From Nocardia niigatensis NBRC 100131 (GTDB lineage: Bacteria; Actinomycetota; Actinomycetes; Mycobacteriales; Mycobacteriaceae): DNA of 64,000 nucleotides. The DNA is taken from assembly GCF_000308655.1 (NCBI RefSeq), contig NZ_BAGC01000114.1, forward strand, positions 62,001-126,000, written 5' to 3'. The notes below the pieces were generated by a model. It worked only from the letters and a program-made list of their open reading frames with translations. It had not been told where the DNA came from and searched no databases. Position numbers and translations under genes: made by a program. Positions within the stretch are counted from its first letter, which is position 1; every line of letters begins with the position of its first letter. Shown here piece by piece: positions 17,294-25,892 of this stretch.

Positions 17294-17436
17294 CCCCGCC
17301 CGCCTGACCGCGGCCGGGTGGGCGGCCTTCGACGGGCATATCGCGGCACTGCGGGGAGATCGTCGCGGGCGCGAGGCCGCCGAGCGATCCCGTCTGGCTG
17401 ACCCGTTGCCGGCGGGCCGGGTGTGTGGTCAGTCGG

Positions 17437-17865
17437 TCATCGCCAGTCGTTGCGGTCGGCCATGGCGCGCGCCGACCAGCGGACGGCGTAGCCGATCATG
17501 AAGCACGGCAGCGAGGCCAGCACGAATACCGCTGTCGCGACCACGAATCCGCTGACCAGTCCCATGATCAGCGATTGCCAGCCGGGATCGCAGCGGCTGG
17601 TCAGCCCGCTCACCGCGGCGCAGTCGCCGAAGGTGGCCTGCCCGTAGAGGTGGGCCCACAGCGTCACTGCCGCCCAGATCGACAGTGCCAGCAGCACATT
17701 GACGATGTACCAGCAGCGCACCAGTTTCCGGACGAAGATCAGCGCCCCGAGCTGCCCGGCGTCGAGACCGTCGGCGACATCGTCATTGACGCCCAGGTGG
17801 CGTCCCCACCCGGAGGGCTCGGGGACCTCGACGAGGGGTTTGCTGGCGTACCGGGTTGCGGTCAT
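17437..17865 (-). CDS. Membrane protein, unknown (two helices)
   Basis: From the ATG at 17865 (AGAAGGA 9 bp upstream) the product is 142 residues. It has two hydrophobic segments (IVNVLLALSIWAAVTLWAHL and LIMGLVSGFVVATAVFVLAS) joined by a loop with two Cys residues (GDCAAV, SRCDPG), which could form an extracytoplasmic disulfide. No family recognised. A longer frame upstream is open but lacks signals. Confidence 0.65.
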   Translation of the reverse strand: MTATRYASKPLVEVPEPSGWGRHLGVNDDVADGLDAGQLGALIFVRKLVRCWYIVNVLLALSIWAAVTLWAHLYGQATFGDCAAVSGLTSRCDPGWQSLIMGLVSGFVVATAVFVLASLPCFMIGYAVRWSARAMADRNDWR

Positions 17866-18472
17866 ACAGGTCGATCCTTCTGCACCTCGAACAGTCCACG
17901 GGCACAGATTGATTCGCCATGCCGACCCGAACTGAAGACAAATCCGGGATCGATCATCGCAGTGCCGGCCGGTTTCCGATGGTTTTGCGGCGGAATCGTG
18001 GTCGATCACAATCGCGGAGCGGGGAGGTGCCGAGGCCATCGGCTGTGGTGCGGCGGCGCCGAGGCCGGGATCGGTGGAAGGCCTCGGCGCCGCCGTTGTC
18101 GCGGCGCCGCCGGGTGCGGAGACGCGAGGTGCGAGTCCCGGGGAAGAGACTCGCGGGGATCCGGTGCCGCAGGCGTCTGCGCGTGTTCGCCGGAGGCATT
18201 ACTCGGACGATCAGAACGGTAGCGAGACAGTAGCTATCGTGCGCGCCGGGCGCGCAGATTAGGGGATTGTTAGGGGGCTGAGAGCTTTTCGGGCCACGAA
18301 GCGCACGGCTGTGCGATAACGGCTGGTCGCAGCCCTGGGCGATCCGTCTGGTTGGTACGGAACGGGAAGTTCGATAAGCGCGTGCCGCGGTCCCGCGGCA
18401 CCGACACTGAGGGTAAGCGCCTACGGGCGCCGTGAATTTCATTCCTTCTTCCATCTGGGGAGATGATCGTCA
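17866..18472. other. 607-bp intergenic region with a strong hairpin
   Basis: Both strands have open frames, but none with a natural-looking product or a ribosome-binding site. The notable feature is a perfect 16-bp stem at 18051-18095. The right part should hold the promoter of the secreted protein at 18473. Confidence 0.5.
18051..18095. other. Perfect 16-bp inverted repeat (hairpin)
   Basis: CGGCGGCGCCGAGGCC (18051-18066) and its exact complement GGCCTCGGCGCCGCCG (18080-18095) enclose a 13-base loop. No T-run follows, so it is not a classical terminator on either strand; it may still end transcription, or act as a structured RNA or protein site. Confidence 0.55.
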
Positions 18473-18877
18473 ATGATCCGATCACGGAAGTCGGCCCTCA
18501 CCGCACTCACCACCTTCGCCGCCGCAGCCGCCGCGCTCGTGCTCGCCGCGCCCGACGCCGGGGCGTATGTCACCAGCGTCACGGTCTCCAACGGGTCGGC
18601 CATCAGCCTCGGCGGTGGTTACGGCACCAACTGCTCGTACACGCTCACCGTGAACGGCAGCCCGAACGAGTACGTCTGGCTCTACGACAGCGTCAGCGCC
18701 ACGTTCAATCCGCAGCAGTTCAGCCTCGGCAGCGGCGGTACCGCCACCTCGACGTGGACCCCCACCGCGACCGGTATCCACTATGTCCAAGCCTGGTCCT
18801 ACAACGGCTCGCAGTGGGCGACGGTCACGGTCAAGACGGGCATGAACCTGGGCAGCGCCTGCGTGGTCACCGGCTGA
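18473..18877 (+). CDS. Small secreted protein with Ig-like fold, unknown
   Basis: A 134-residue exported protein. A signal peptide (about residues 1-31, ending PDAGA) precedes a beta-rich domain (VTVSNGSAISLGGGYGTNCS, ATSTWTPTATGIHYVQAW) typical of bacterial Ig-like or polycystic-kidney-type folds. Two Cys residues may form a disulfide. GGGGAG lies at 18457-18462. The Tn3-family element begins 12 bp after the stop codon, so any terminator or downstream partner may have been displaced. Confidence 0.75.
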   Translation: MIRSRKSALTALTTFAAAAAALVLAAPDAGAYVTSVTVSNGSAISLGGGYGTNCSYTLTVNGSPNEYVWLYDSVSATFNPQQFSLGSGGTATSTWTPTATGIHYVQAWSYNGSQWATVTVKTGMNLGSACVVTG

Positions 18878-18883
18878 CACCCC

Positions 18884-18889
18884 CGCGTC
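18884..18889. repeat. Left 6-bp direct repeat flanking the Tn3-family element
   Basis: CGCGTC abuts the left end; the same six bases abut the right end at 23543-23548. Tn3 elements usually make 5-bp duplications, so five or six of these bases would be the target duplication. The match extends to 13 bp if bases at the element's right end are counted, so the exact size is uncertain. Confidence 0.55.
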
Positions 18890-18922
18890 GGGGTGCCGGT
18901 AAGGATCGTGTCACCGGCCGCA
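18890..18922 (+). repeat. Left terminal inverted repeat of the Tn3-family element
   Basis: It starts GGGGTGCCGGTAAGGATCGT and continues to the CCGCA at 18918-18922. It matches the complement of 23510-23542 at 31 of 33 positions. The GGGG start is usual for Tn3-family ends. Confidence 0.8.
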
Positions 18923-18983
18923 AGTTCGGGCGAAGGCCGTGTACGTCGGCGGTTAGGATCGTGCGACCTGCCGCAATTGTCCT

Positions 18984-19890
18984 GTGGCGGTGCTGAAGTG
19001 GTGGCTGGTCGATCACGTGACTCAGATCGAGCGCAGCGGCGAGCGGGTGCGCGAGCATCTGCTGTCCGAGCTGCGACGCCGGAAGCTGGAACCACCCACG
19101 TCCGGACGTATGGACAGGATCGTCGGGTCGGCGTTGAGCCGCGGCGAGGATGCGCTGTTCGACCGGGTGCTGTCGCGGTTGTCGACCGAGGTGGTTGCGA
19201 AGCTGTTGGCGTTGGTCGCGGCGGCCGGGGACGAGGATTGCGAGCTGGATGGCGGCAGCGCGGTGTTGGCATCGGTCCGCTCGGATCCGGGCAACGTCAG
19301 CATGAACACGATGCTGACCGAGATCGCAAAGCTCGAAGCGGTGCGCGAGGTCGGGGTGCCGGGCGATGTGTTCGCCGAGATCGGGCCGAAGATCGTGAAG
19401 AGCTGGCGCGCCCGGGCCGCGGTGGAATCGCCGAGCCATCTGCGCGACCATCCGCCGCGGGCGAGGATGACGCTGTTGACGGCGCTGCTGCACTGTCGGC
19501 GCCGCGAGATCACCGACACCCTGGTCGAGTTGCTGAACTCCACGGTGCACCGGATCAACGCCCGCGCGGAGGCGCGGGTGACCAACGAGCTGATCAAGGA
19601 GTTCACGCGGGTCACCGGCAAGGAGAACCTGCTGTTCCAGGTCGCCGAAGCGACGGTGGACGCCGGGGACCGGTTGGTGCGCGACACCGTGTTCCCGGTG
19701 GCGTCGCAGGCGGTGCTGCGGGATCTGGTGACGGAGTTCAAATCGTCGGGGCCGACGTATCAACGGACGGTGAAGGCCACCCTTCGGGCGTCGTATACGA
19801 ACCACTACCGGGCCGGGCTGATCAAGCTGCTGTCGGTGCTGGATTTTCCGCTCGAACAACACCACGCACCGTCCACTACCGGCTGATCTC
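18984..19890 (+). pseudogene. Tn3-family transposase, central remnant
   Basis: An open frame of 300 codons encodes the middle of a Tn3-type transposase: RRKLEPPTSGRMDRIVGSAL, LTALLHCRRREITDTLVEL, HRINARAEARVTNELIKEF and TLRASYTNHYRAGLIKLL. Near 19848 one base shifts the frame: DFPLEQ should read DFRSNNT with HRPL after it. Both the N-terminal DNA-binding part and the C-terminal DDE catalytic part are missing. It belongs to a different transposase subfamily from the remnants at 14430-14735 and 58530-59413. Confidence 0.78.
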
Positions 19891-19926
19891 CAGGAACGAA
19901 GTCCGCGTGCGGGTTTGTCGCCGCGG

Positions 19927-21216
19927 TCAGTCCGAAATCGGCCGCAGTACCGCTGCGCCGTACCAGTGGCAGATCAGCAGCGCCAGCTCGACGTCCAACC
20001 GGTCGTCGTCGGTGATCGGCCGCCCGCGTCGCGAAACTGCCCGCCCGACCCGGTATTTCACCGAATTGGAATGTAGATCGAGCTGCGCGGCAGCCGCCTT
20101 GTAGCTGGATCCAGTGCGCAGGAACACCCGCAGCGTCTCACGCAGCCGGGCATCGTTGTCGTTGTCGGCGGCCAATTCGCCGAGCACCTCGCTCACCCAT
20201 TCGCCAACCTCCGCGCGGGCGCCGTCCAGGAGCGCCGCGGTCGATAGCCCCGGATCGCTCGCGGCGATGATCCTCGGTTCGACATCCCCGCGGGTGAGCG
20301 CGACCGAGCGTGCCCGCAGCGCATATCGATGGGAACGGCGGAACCCTGATACCCCCTGTCCCATGATGCCGATCGCCAGACGCGGTGGGTCCGGCCGCTT
20401 GCTCGCGAAATCACGGACCTTGGCCACCGCATCGGAGGGCTCGGACCGATATGGCAGCCAGGCCCATGCGCTCGTCCGGTCGGCGGCCCCGAACAGCGGC
20501 GCGGCCGCGGTGCCGACCGCCTCGGCCAGCTCACGGACGAAGCGTTGCAGCCGGGTCAGCTCGTCACTACTCGCGCCGGTGTCGGGATACCAGAGGATCA
20601 GCGCCAGGTGATGCCAACGCAGCGGGTAGCGGATGGATTCGGTCGCGGCATCGATATCGACCGGTTTATTCCCGGACAGCACCTCACGCACGAGCAGCGC
20701 GTGGGCGCTGTTGCGGCTCTCCAGCCACTGCTCGCGCTCGGTCTCGTACACCGCGACGACCTGCATGGTGATCCAGTCGACGTACTCGAACGTCGCGGTG
20801 GTGATCGCCTCCGCGACCGTGACACCGTCGGCGGGCGCGATAGCGCTGGCCCGCAATTCGGCGAAGACCAACTCGGTCATCCGCCGATGGCCGACCCGAT
20901 AGGCACGCACCAGGGCCTTGACCGGAACTCCATGCTGGGCAAGGCGTCTGGCGTATTCGATGGCCGCCGTGGGAGCGTTGATCCGTGCGACGGGTATGTC
21001 GTGCTGCAGCGCGTGCAGGATGGTGTCGACATTGCCTTCCACGCTGGCGCCCAGCAGTTCGACGGTGGGGGCGTCGCCCCGCAATTCGGGGATATCGTCC
21101 TCGAGACCGCGCCGCAGGATCGCGGCGATATCCGTCACCCGCTCGTTCATGCGGGCGGCGATCCCCGCGACATAGCGGCCCACATCGACATCACCGCCGC
21201 GACGAAAACTCGTCAC
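19927..21216 (-). CDS. PucR/CdaR-type transcriptional regulator
   Basis: A protein of about 429 residues with a central GGDEF-like CdaR region and a C-terminal PucR-type helix-turn-helix (RVFLRTGSSYKAAAAQLDLH then SNSVKYRVGRA). Actinobacterial relatives often sit beside lipid or amino-acid catabolic genes. The GTG at 21216 is one candidate start; GTG 21183 and ATG 21150 are others, and an upstream extension looks non-coding. The neighbour at 21503 is a broken acyl-CoA synthetase, possibly its former target. Both lie within the Tn3-family element. Confidence 0.75.
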   Translation of the reverse strand: MTSFRRGGDVDVGRYVAGIAARMNERVTDIAAILRRGLEDDIPELRGDAPTVELLGASVEGNVDTILHALQHDIPVARINAPTAAIEYARRLAQHGVPVKALVRAYRVGHRRMTELVFAELRASAIAPADGVTVAEAITTATFEYVDWITMQVVAVYETEREQWLESRNSAHALLVREVLSGNKPVDIDAATESIRYPLRWHHLALILWYPDTGASSDELTRLQRFVRELAEAVGTAAAPLFGAADRTSAWAWLPYRSEPSDAVAKVRDFASKRPDPPRLAIGIMGQGVSGFRRSHRYALRARSVALTRGDVEPRIIAASDPGLSTAALLDGARAEVGEWVSEVLGELAADNDNDARLRETLRVFLRTGSSYKAAAAQLDLHSNSVKYRVGRAVSRRGRPITDDDRLDVELALLICHWYGAAVLRPISD

Positions 21217-21502
21217 TCCCCAACGGTAGTTACTGCGCGGTTGCCGCGCGGGAAATCGCCAACATGTTCTCCGGGGACAACACCGGCGGCGAACTGCGTC
21301 GATCACATGGACCGGCTGCCTCCCGCGTCGCTGTCGTCGCTGCTCAGCGACACCGTATCGACCGGCCATTTTTCGGCTGGGGTCCGGGCGTTCGGGCCCA
21401 TACCGGCTGCATACCAGCATGCGGATCGGACATTGCCACGATATGGACTCCTCCGGATCAGCGGTTCGAATCAGCTGGCCCGGCGGGAATATTCCGGCGG
21501 TG

Positions 21503-22408
21503 TCATCGTGCGGGTGACGGTGAGCAGCGTGCTCGCACCGGAACTTCGGAGATATGGCCGTCGATAAGCGGAATTCCGTAGCGGCGTTCGAATTTGGTCA
21601 GCAGTTCGACGTCGGCCGGGGCCGAGCCGCAGATGGCGAATCGTACCGATGAGGTGTTCGGCCGGTTTTGGGCGGGCAGATCCGACAGCAGCGCATATGT
21701 GGTCGGGACAGCGGAGATGTATGTGGCACGGCTGCGCTCGATCCGGTCGAAGAAAGTCTTCGGGCTGAAGGCCACGGTGGCGCGGCCATCGGCGAGCAGC
21801 GGCGACAAAGTGCCGACAACGATGCCGTTGACGTGGAACAGCGGCAGATTCAGCAGGCTGTGGTCGGCTGCGGTGAGTTCGAATGCCTCGATCACCATTG
21901 AGCACATGGCATTGAGGTTGGCGTGATCGACCGTCACGCTGTGGGGTTTGCCCCTGGTGCCGTTGGTGCGAAACAGCAGCGCCAGTGTGTCGTTGCGGGG
22001 CCGTGCGGGTTCGGCGACATCGGGGTCCGCGGTGGCGAGATCACCGGCGGGTATGACGACGTGGACCGGAGCGTCGGGGGTGGGCCGCTGCGCGGTGATC
22101 AGAACCTTGGCGCCCGTATCGGTCAGCTGATCGTCGGCTTGCGCGGCGGTCAGCGACGGGTCGACAGGGGTGACCGTGGCACCCACACGCCAGATAGCGA
22201 ACAGGGATACGACATAAGCGGCAGTGTTGGGCAGCATGATCGCAACCACGTCGCCGCTCGAGACTCCCGCGGCGCGCAGGGTAGCCGCGGCACGCCGCAC
22301 AGCGTCGAGGAATCCTGCGTTGTTCAGGTCAGTGCTGTCGTCGGCGACCGCGGCCGCGTCCGGTGCGGCAGCCGCACGACGGTCCGGGAGAGTCGAAAAA
22401 AGGTTCAT
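21503..22408 (-). pseudogene. Truncated AMP-dependent acyl-CoA synthetase
   Basis: The 301-codon frame from ATG 22408 encodes the N-terminal half of an ANL-superfamily ligase (VSSGDVVAIMLPNTAAYVVS, LLNLPLFHVNGIVVGTLSPL, PTTYALLSDLPAQN, FAICGSAPADVELL). Homology stops at YGIPLIDGH, before the adenylation motif YGLTE and the whole C-terminal domain. The phosphate-binding loop is also abnormal: FRTNGTRGKPHSV where SGTTGxPKGV is expected, so the conserved Lys is gone. It is very likely inactive. GGACTGCT precedes the start weakly. Confidence 0.75.
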
Positions 22409-22894
22409 CAGCAGTCCTCAGAACGGGTTTAGGGAATAACGACAACGGTAGAAATCACGGCGCCGCTGGACACCGTCGTGCATCAACGAAATTCGCCGCG
22501 GGCATTGTCATAGGAAGACAATTCCGACCTCACATGCGCCGACGCAGTAACCGGGATGTAACTATCGCCTCGCTACTTCCTCGGCGAGCCGACAGCAAAG
22601 GAGTTGCGGCCCGCGGCTCATCGGCCCCGGTTTACCGCTTCGGCGTCGGGGCCGGAAATCCGGTCGCGGCGAAAGTATCGGCGCGGCTTACGGCGGCCTG
22701 ATCGGCAATTCGAGTGTGTGCAGCAGGCGGCGGATTCGTCAGAACTGTTCGGTGCTCGCGGCAACGTGGGTGTTCGGTTAGCCGATCGGCCGACGGAACA
22801 CCACGATCGAAGGACTCAGGCCCTGGTCGCGGGTGTTCCGTAGGGGTGTTCCGCGAACTGTCCCGGTGAACCCCTCATCTGGAACGATCGCGGC
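22409..22894. other. Non-coding stretch with possible res site
   Basis: No gene is supported. Around 22504-22522, ATTGTC and GACAAT form a short inverted repeat before the truncated synthetase. The right end carries four copies of a GGTGTTC-type motif, treated as a candidate res site. Confidence 0.45.
22768..22853. repeat. Candidate res site (four GGTGTTC half-sites)
   Basis: GGGTGTTCGG at 22768-22777, its inverse CGGAACACC at 22794-22802, and GGGTGTTCCG at 22831-22840 and 22844-22853 lie just before the broken resolvase gene. Tn3-type res sites consist of such spaced, partly inverted arm sequences next to tnpR. The role is inferred from position and symmetry. Confidence 0.5.
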
Positions 22895-23499
22895 GTGATC
22901 GAGCCCTTCCGGGTGTGATACGCGCGCTGTTCCACCGACGAACAAGACGTCGAGATCCAAACCGAGCAGCTGCTTGCCCTCGGCGTGCCACGCGAGCGCA
23001 TCTTGATCGACAAGGGATCCTCTGGCACCACCCGCAAGAACCGCACCGGTCTGGACAATGCACTGACCGCGGTCACCTCCGCCGGGCCGCCCGGTGCGGC
23101 CGGTGGTGCTGACCACGACGAAGTTCGACCGGTTCGCCCGCAATATGGTCGAGGCCGGCGAGATCCTGACCAGCCTGCGCGAGCGCGATGTGCTGTTCGG
23201 GCTCGGCAGTCAGGTCTACGACTGGGCCGACCCGTTCGGCAAGCTGTTCCTGCAAACCCTCGCCATGGTCGCTGAATTCGAGGCCAACCTGAACCATTTG
23301 CGGACCCGCGAGGGCATGGCCAAGGCCCGCACGAAGGGCCGCCTCAAGGGCAAACAGCCGAAACTGCCTCTCGCCGCACGGAAAACGATCCATCGCCGCT
23401 ACCACGACCCCGAGGACGACGCCAGCCTCGCTGACCTCGCCGAGGAATACAGCGTCGGCCATCCACCGCATCATCAGCGGAGCCTCCCCGCCCGCATAA
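22895..23499 (+). pseudogene. Tn3-type serine resolvase, broken
   Basis: The parts of a TnpR resolvase are readable in order: YARCSTDEQDVEIQTEQLLA with the catalytic Ser, LIDKGSSGTTRKNRTGLDNA, then TTTKFDRFARNMVEAGEIL, VYDWADPFGKLFLQTLAMVA and EFEANLNHLRTREGMAKART, and the HTH end IHRIISGASPPA with TAA at 23497-23499. A TGA at 22916-22918 interrupts it before YARC, and frameshifts occur near 23090 and 23459. It cannot give a full protein. Confidence 0.82.
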
Positions 23500-23509
23500 G
23501 CCCGCCTTC

Positions 23510-23542
23510 TGCGGCTGGTGACACGCTCCTTACCGGCACCCC
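23510..23542 (-). repeat. Right terminal inverted repeat of the Tn3-family element
   Basis: Inverse of 18890-18922 with two mismatches. It ends in CCGGCACCCC on the plus strand, followed by CGCGTC. Confidence 0.8.
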
Positions 23543-23548
23543 CGCGTC
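23543..23548. repeat. Right 6-bp direct repeat flanking the Tn3-family element
   Basis: CGCGTC, the same as 18884-18889, directly outside the right terminal repeat. Confidence 0.55.
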
Positions 23549-23570
23549 GGCGGCGTCGGTCCGCCACCGT

Positions 23571-23604
23571 CCGGTGCCGGGTGTGCGATCGTGCCCGGCA
23601 CCGG
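23571..23604. promoter_or_regulatory. 11-bp inverted repeat before a TetR gene (likely operator)
   Basis: CCGGTGCCGGG (23571-23581) and CCCGGCACCGG (23594-23604) are perfect complements with a 12-base spacer. The right arm ends 17 bp before the GTG of the TetR-type gene, a fitting place for autoregulation. Confidence 0.5.
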
Positions 23605-23621
23605 GCATTACTCTTGACCCG

Positions 23622-24248
23622 GTGCACACCGAGCAGCCTCCCTCCGACGCCGAGCCCCGCATCTGGGGTGGAACGACCCTCACCGAACGCCGTGAGGCGC
23701 GTCGTGCCGCGCTGCTCGAAGCCGCACTGGACCTGATCGGCGAGTCCGGGGCGGGCGCGGTCACCATGCGCGCGGTGTGCCGGCGCGCCAACCTGACCGA
23801 CCGCTATTTCTACGAATCCTTCGCCAGCCGAGACGAACTGCTCGATGTGCTCTACCGCCAGATCGCCGAGGAGTTCCTGGACCCGATGACCGCTTTCGCG
23901 GTCGCCGATGATCCCGATCGTGATCGCGCGCTGTCGGAGACGCTGGTGGACAAGGTGCTCGAGGATCCGCGCAAGTCGCGGTTGTTCCTGGTGGAACCGT
24001 ATTCCTCGACGGGGCTGGGGCAGACGACGATCGCGGTCATGCCCGCGTTCACCCGGTTGATCCAGGATCACCTGTTCGGCCATATCGCCGATCCGGTGCG
24101 GCGGCGGCTGGCCGCGGTCACGATGGCCAGCGGCAATGCGGGCATGTTCTCGGCATGGCTCAATGGCACGTTGCGCGCCACCCGCGAGCAGATCATCGAT
24201 CACCTGGTGGAGACCATCGACGCCTATCGCGGGGTTTATCGCGACTGA
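23622..24248 (+). CDS. TetR family regulator
   Basis: A 208-residue TetR-type repressor. The HTH region reads ALDLIGESGAGAVTMRAVCR then RANLTDRYFYESFASRDEL. The variable C-terminal half should bind an unknown ligand. The GTG at 23622 is chosen because a perfect inverted repeat lies just before it and upstream codons belong to the Tn3-family element. No neighbour is an obvious target. Confidence 0.85.
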   Translation: MHTEQPPSDAEPRIWGGTTLTERREARRAALLEAALDLIGESGAGAVTMRAVCRRANLTDRYFYESFASRDELLDVLYRQIAEEFLDPMTAFAVADDPDRDRALSETLVDKVLEDPRKSRLFLVEPYSSTGLGQTTIAVMPAFTRLIQDHLFGHIADPVRRRLAAVTMASGNAGMFSAWLNGTLRATREQIIDHLVETIDAYRGVYRD

Positions 24249-24296
24249 TCCGGGCGGTGTGCCCGCCGGATTCGATTGTGCCGCAACGTGTTCGGA

Positions 24297-24806
24297 TCAG
24301 GCTGCCGGTACGGCCTGGTGGACGCGGTCGAGCGAGCGGCGCAGCAGGCGCACCCAGGGTGACCATCGCGCGGGCCGGGCCGGCGGGTATCCGAGTTCGG
24401 TCGCGGCGCGATCGAGCAGTTCCTCGAGCACCGCGTCGTGCAGCCAGCGGATGGCGAAGGTCCACAGCAGCCGACCGCGCGGGGTGGTGGCCCGTGCGAC
24501 GATGAGATGTCTCATCACGCACCCCTGTTCGCCACGATCGACGATCTCGAAGGTGTGCGTGCCGTCGAAGGGCATGCCCGGCGCGAAGGTGAATTCCATG
24601 GCGCGGCCGGGTTCGTAGGCGGTGCAGGCGTAGCGGATGGCGCCGTGCCCGCCGTCGGCGCCGACCTGCAGCGGCCGGTCCAGGATCAGGCGCGGCCAGT
24701 GCTCGGCGGGCCAGAGCGGATTTCCGGGCTCGGCCACCCTGTCGAGCAGTGCGCCGGCCCGCTGCGCCGACACCGGCAGTTCGCGCTGGTGGATGTTCCA
24801 GATCAT
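24297..24806 (-). CDS. SRPBCC family protein
   Basis: The 169-residue product has a START/Bet v1-like (SRPBCC) pattern: MIWNIHQRELPVSAQRAGAL, ADGGHGAIRYACTAYEPGRA, MEFTFAPG, GTHTFEIVDRG and a C-terminal helix WLHDAVLEELLDRAATELG. Such proteins bind hydrophobic ligands or act in polyketide and lipid metabolism. The ATG at 24806 (GGGTGAG before it) is preferred to ATG 24818, which overlaps the operator-like repeat. It is divergent from the TetR gene at 24867, which very likely controls it. Confidence 0.75.
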   Translation of the reverse strand: MIWNIHQRELPVSAQRAGALLDRVAEPGNPLWPAEHWPRLILDRPLQVGADGGHGAIRYACTAYEPGRAMEFTFAPGMPFDGTHTFEIVDRGEQGCVMRHLIVARATTPRGRLLWTFAIRWLHDAVLEELLDRAATELGYPPARPARWSPWVRLLRRSLDRVHQAVPAA

Positions 24807-24816
24807 CGACTCACCC

Positions 24817-24866
24817 ATTCCGTACGGCACCGTATGTTCTGATTCCGTACGGTACCGTACGGAATC
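24817..24866. promoter_or_regulatory. Two TetR operator-like palindromes between divergent genes
   Basis: Bases 24841-24866 are a perfect 26-bp palindrome: GATTCCGTACGGT and then its reverse complement. It touches the ATG of the TetR gene at 24867. A second, imperfect copy (ATTCCGTACGGCACCGTA) lies at 24817-24834, next to the SRPBCC gene. The shared unit is CCGTACGGnACCGTA. A TetR protein bound here would block both genes. The TetR transcript may be leaderless. Confidence 0.7.
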
Positions 24867-25478
24867 ATGGCGGAGAAGAGGCGACGGCTCAGCCGCGACG
24901 ATTGGGTCGCGGCCGCATTGGCGGCGCTCGGCGAGGGTGGCGTGGGCGCGGTCGCCATCGAGCCCCTGGCCGCCCGGCTGGGCGCGACCAAGGGCAGCGC
25001 CTACTGGCATTTCGCGAATCGCGACGAGTTGCTGGCGGCGGCGTTGCAGCGCTGGGAGCACGAGGAGACCGATGCGGTGATCGCGCTGGTCTCGGCCGAA
25101 CCGGATCCGGCGGCGGGCCTGCGGATCCTGCTGGGCGCGGCGCTGACCCATCCGCAGGAGAAACTCGCGGTCCTGCTCGCGGGTGTGGCCGATCCGCTGG
25201 TGGAGCCCGTGCTGACCCGCGTCACCACGCGCCGGATCGAGTATCTGACCGCATTGTTCGCGCGCCTCGGCTTCGAGGATCCGTCAGCGAAACATCGTGC
25301 GGCGCTGGCATATTCGGCATATCTGGGCACTGGTCAGCTGTGGCGGACGATGCGTGGCACGTTGCCGGTGGACCAGGCGGCCTGGGATTCCTACGTCGAC
25401 GAGGTCTGGCGGGTGCTGATCGCGCCCGGATCGGACGACCATCGGCAGGCGCCGGACAACCCGCGCTCACCGCGATAG
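24867..25478 (+). CDS. TetR family regulator of the divergent SRPBCC gene
   Basis: A 203-residue TetR repressor. HTH: WVAAALAALGEGGVGAVAIE then PLAARLGATKGSAYWHFANR. The C-terminal ligand domain has TetR_C-like helices (LTHPQEKLAVLLAGVADPLV). The start ATG abuts the 26-bp palindrome. Autoregulation and control of the SRPBCC gene follow from the two operator copies. Confidence 0.88.
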   Translation: MAEKRRRLSRDDWVAAALAALGEGGVGAVAIEPLAARLGATKGSAYWHFANRDELLAAALQRWEHEETDAVIALVSAEPDPAAGLRILLGAALTHPQEKLAVLLAGVADPLVEPVLTRVTTRRIEYLTALFARLGFEDPSAKHRAALAYSAYLGTGQLWRTMRGTLPVDQAAWDSYVDEVWRVLIAPGSDDHRQAPDNPRSPR

Positions 25479-25494
25479 TCACCCGTACCTGCGG

Positions 25495-25836
25495 CTACCT
25501 GCCGAGGGCCATGCCGCGGCCGTGGGTGATCGCCAGGTCGAGCAGGCCGGGGAAGCGGGCTTCGAGGTCTTCGGTGCGGAGCCGGTTGAGGCGGCGGGTG
25601 CCCTCGTCGCGCTGGCGGATGACGCCCGCTTCGCGCAGTGTCTTGAAGTGGCCGCTCTGGGTGGATTTACTGACGGGCAGGTCGAAGGTAGTACAGGCCA
25701 GCTCGCCGTTCTCGGCGGCGGCCAGGCGGGTGACGATGGCGAGCCGGATGGGGTCGGCGAGGGCGGCCAGCACGGTGGTGAACCGCAGTTCGTCGCGGTC
25801 GGGGTGGACCAGTTCGGTCGCGGTTCGGCTTGCCAT
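25495..25836 (-). CDS. ArsR family regulator
   Basis: A 113-residue winged-helix protein: FTTVLAALADPIRLAIVTRL, FDLPVSKSTQSGHFKTLREA, GVIRQRDEGTRRLNRLR. There is a single Cys (ELACTTFD), so no classical ArsR metal site is evident. The ATG at 25836 is preferred to upstream codons that would run through the operator region. It is divergent from the MFS gene and probably represses it. Confidence 0.85.
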   Translation of the reverse strand: MASRTATELVHPDRDELRFTTVLAALADPIRLAIVTRLAAAENGELACTTFDLPVSKSTQSGHFKTLREAGVIRQRDEGTRRLNRLRTEDLEARFPGLLDLAITHGRGMALGR

Positions 25837-25866
25837 GGGGCCCAGCCTAATCCACATGTTCACAAT

Positions 25867-25892
25867 TTCCGAACATCCTGTTATGTTCGGAA
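25867..25892. promoter_or_regulatory. ArsR operator between regulator and MFS pump
   Basis: TTCCGAACAT and ATGTTCGGAA are perfect inverted arms with a 6-base spacer. Further GAACA/TGTTC halves overlap on both sides (ATGTTC at 25856-25861, CGAACA at 25897-25902), suggesting two or three adjacent dimer sites in the divergent promoter. Confidence 0.6.

Larger units (their letters stand above)
18890..23542. mobile_element. Decayed Tn3-family transposon
   Basis: A 4653-bp element. Its ends are 33-bp inverted repeats (18890-18922 and 23510-23542) that begin GGGGTGCCGGTAAGGA and match at 31 of 33 positions. CGCGTC flanks both sides. Inside are a Tn3-type transposase remnant next to the left end, a regulator and truncated acyl-CoA synthetase on the minus strand, repeats that could be a res site, and a serine resolvase with a nonsense codon and frameshifts. 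Neither transposase nor resolvase can work, so the element is dead unless helped in trans. The passengers may be original host-derived cargo or later insertions. Confidence 0.8.
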
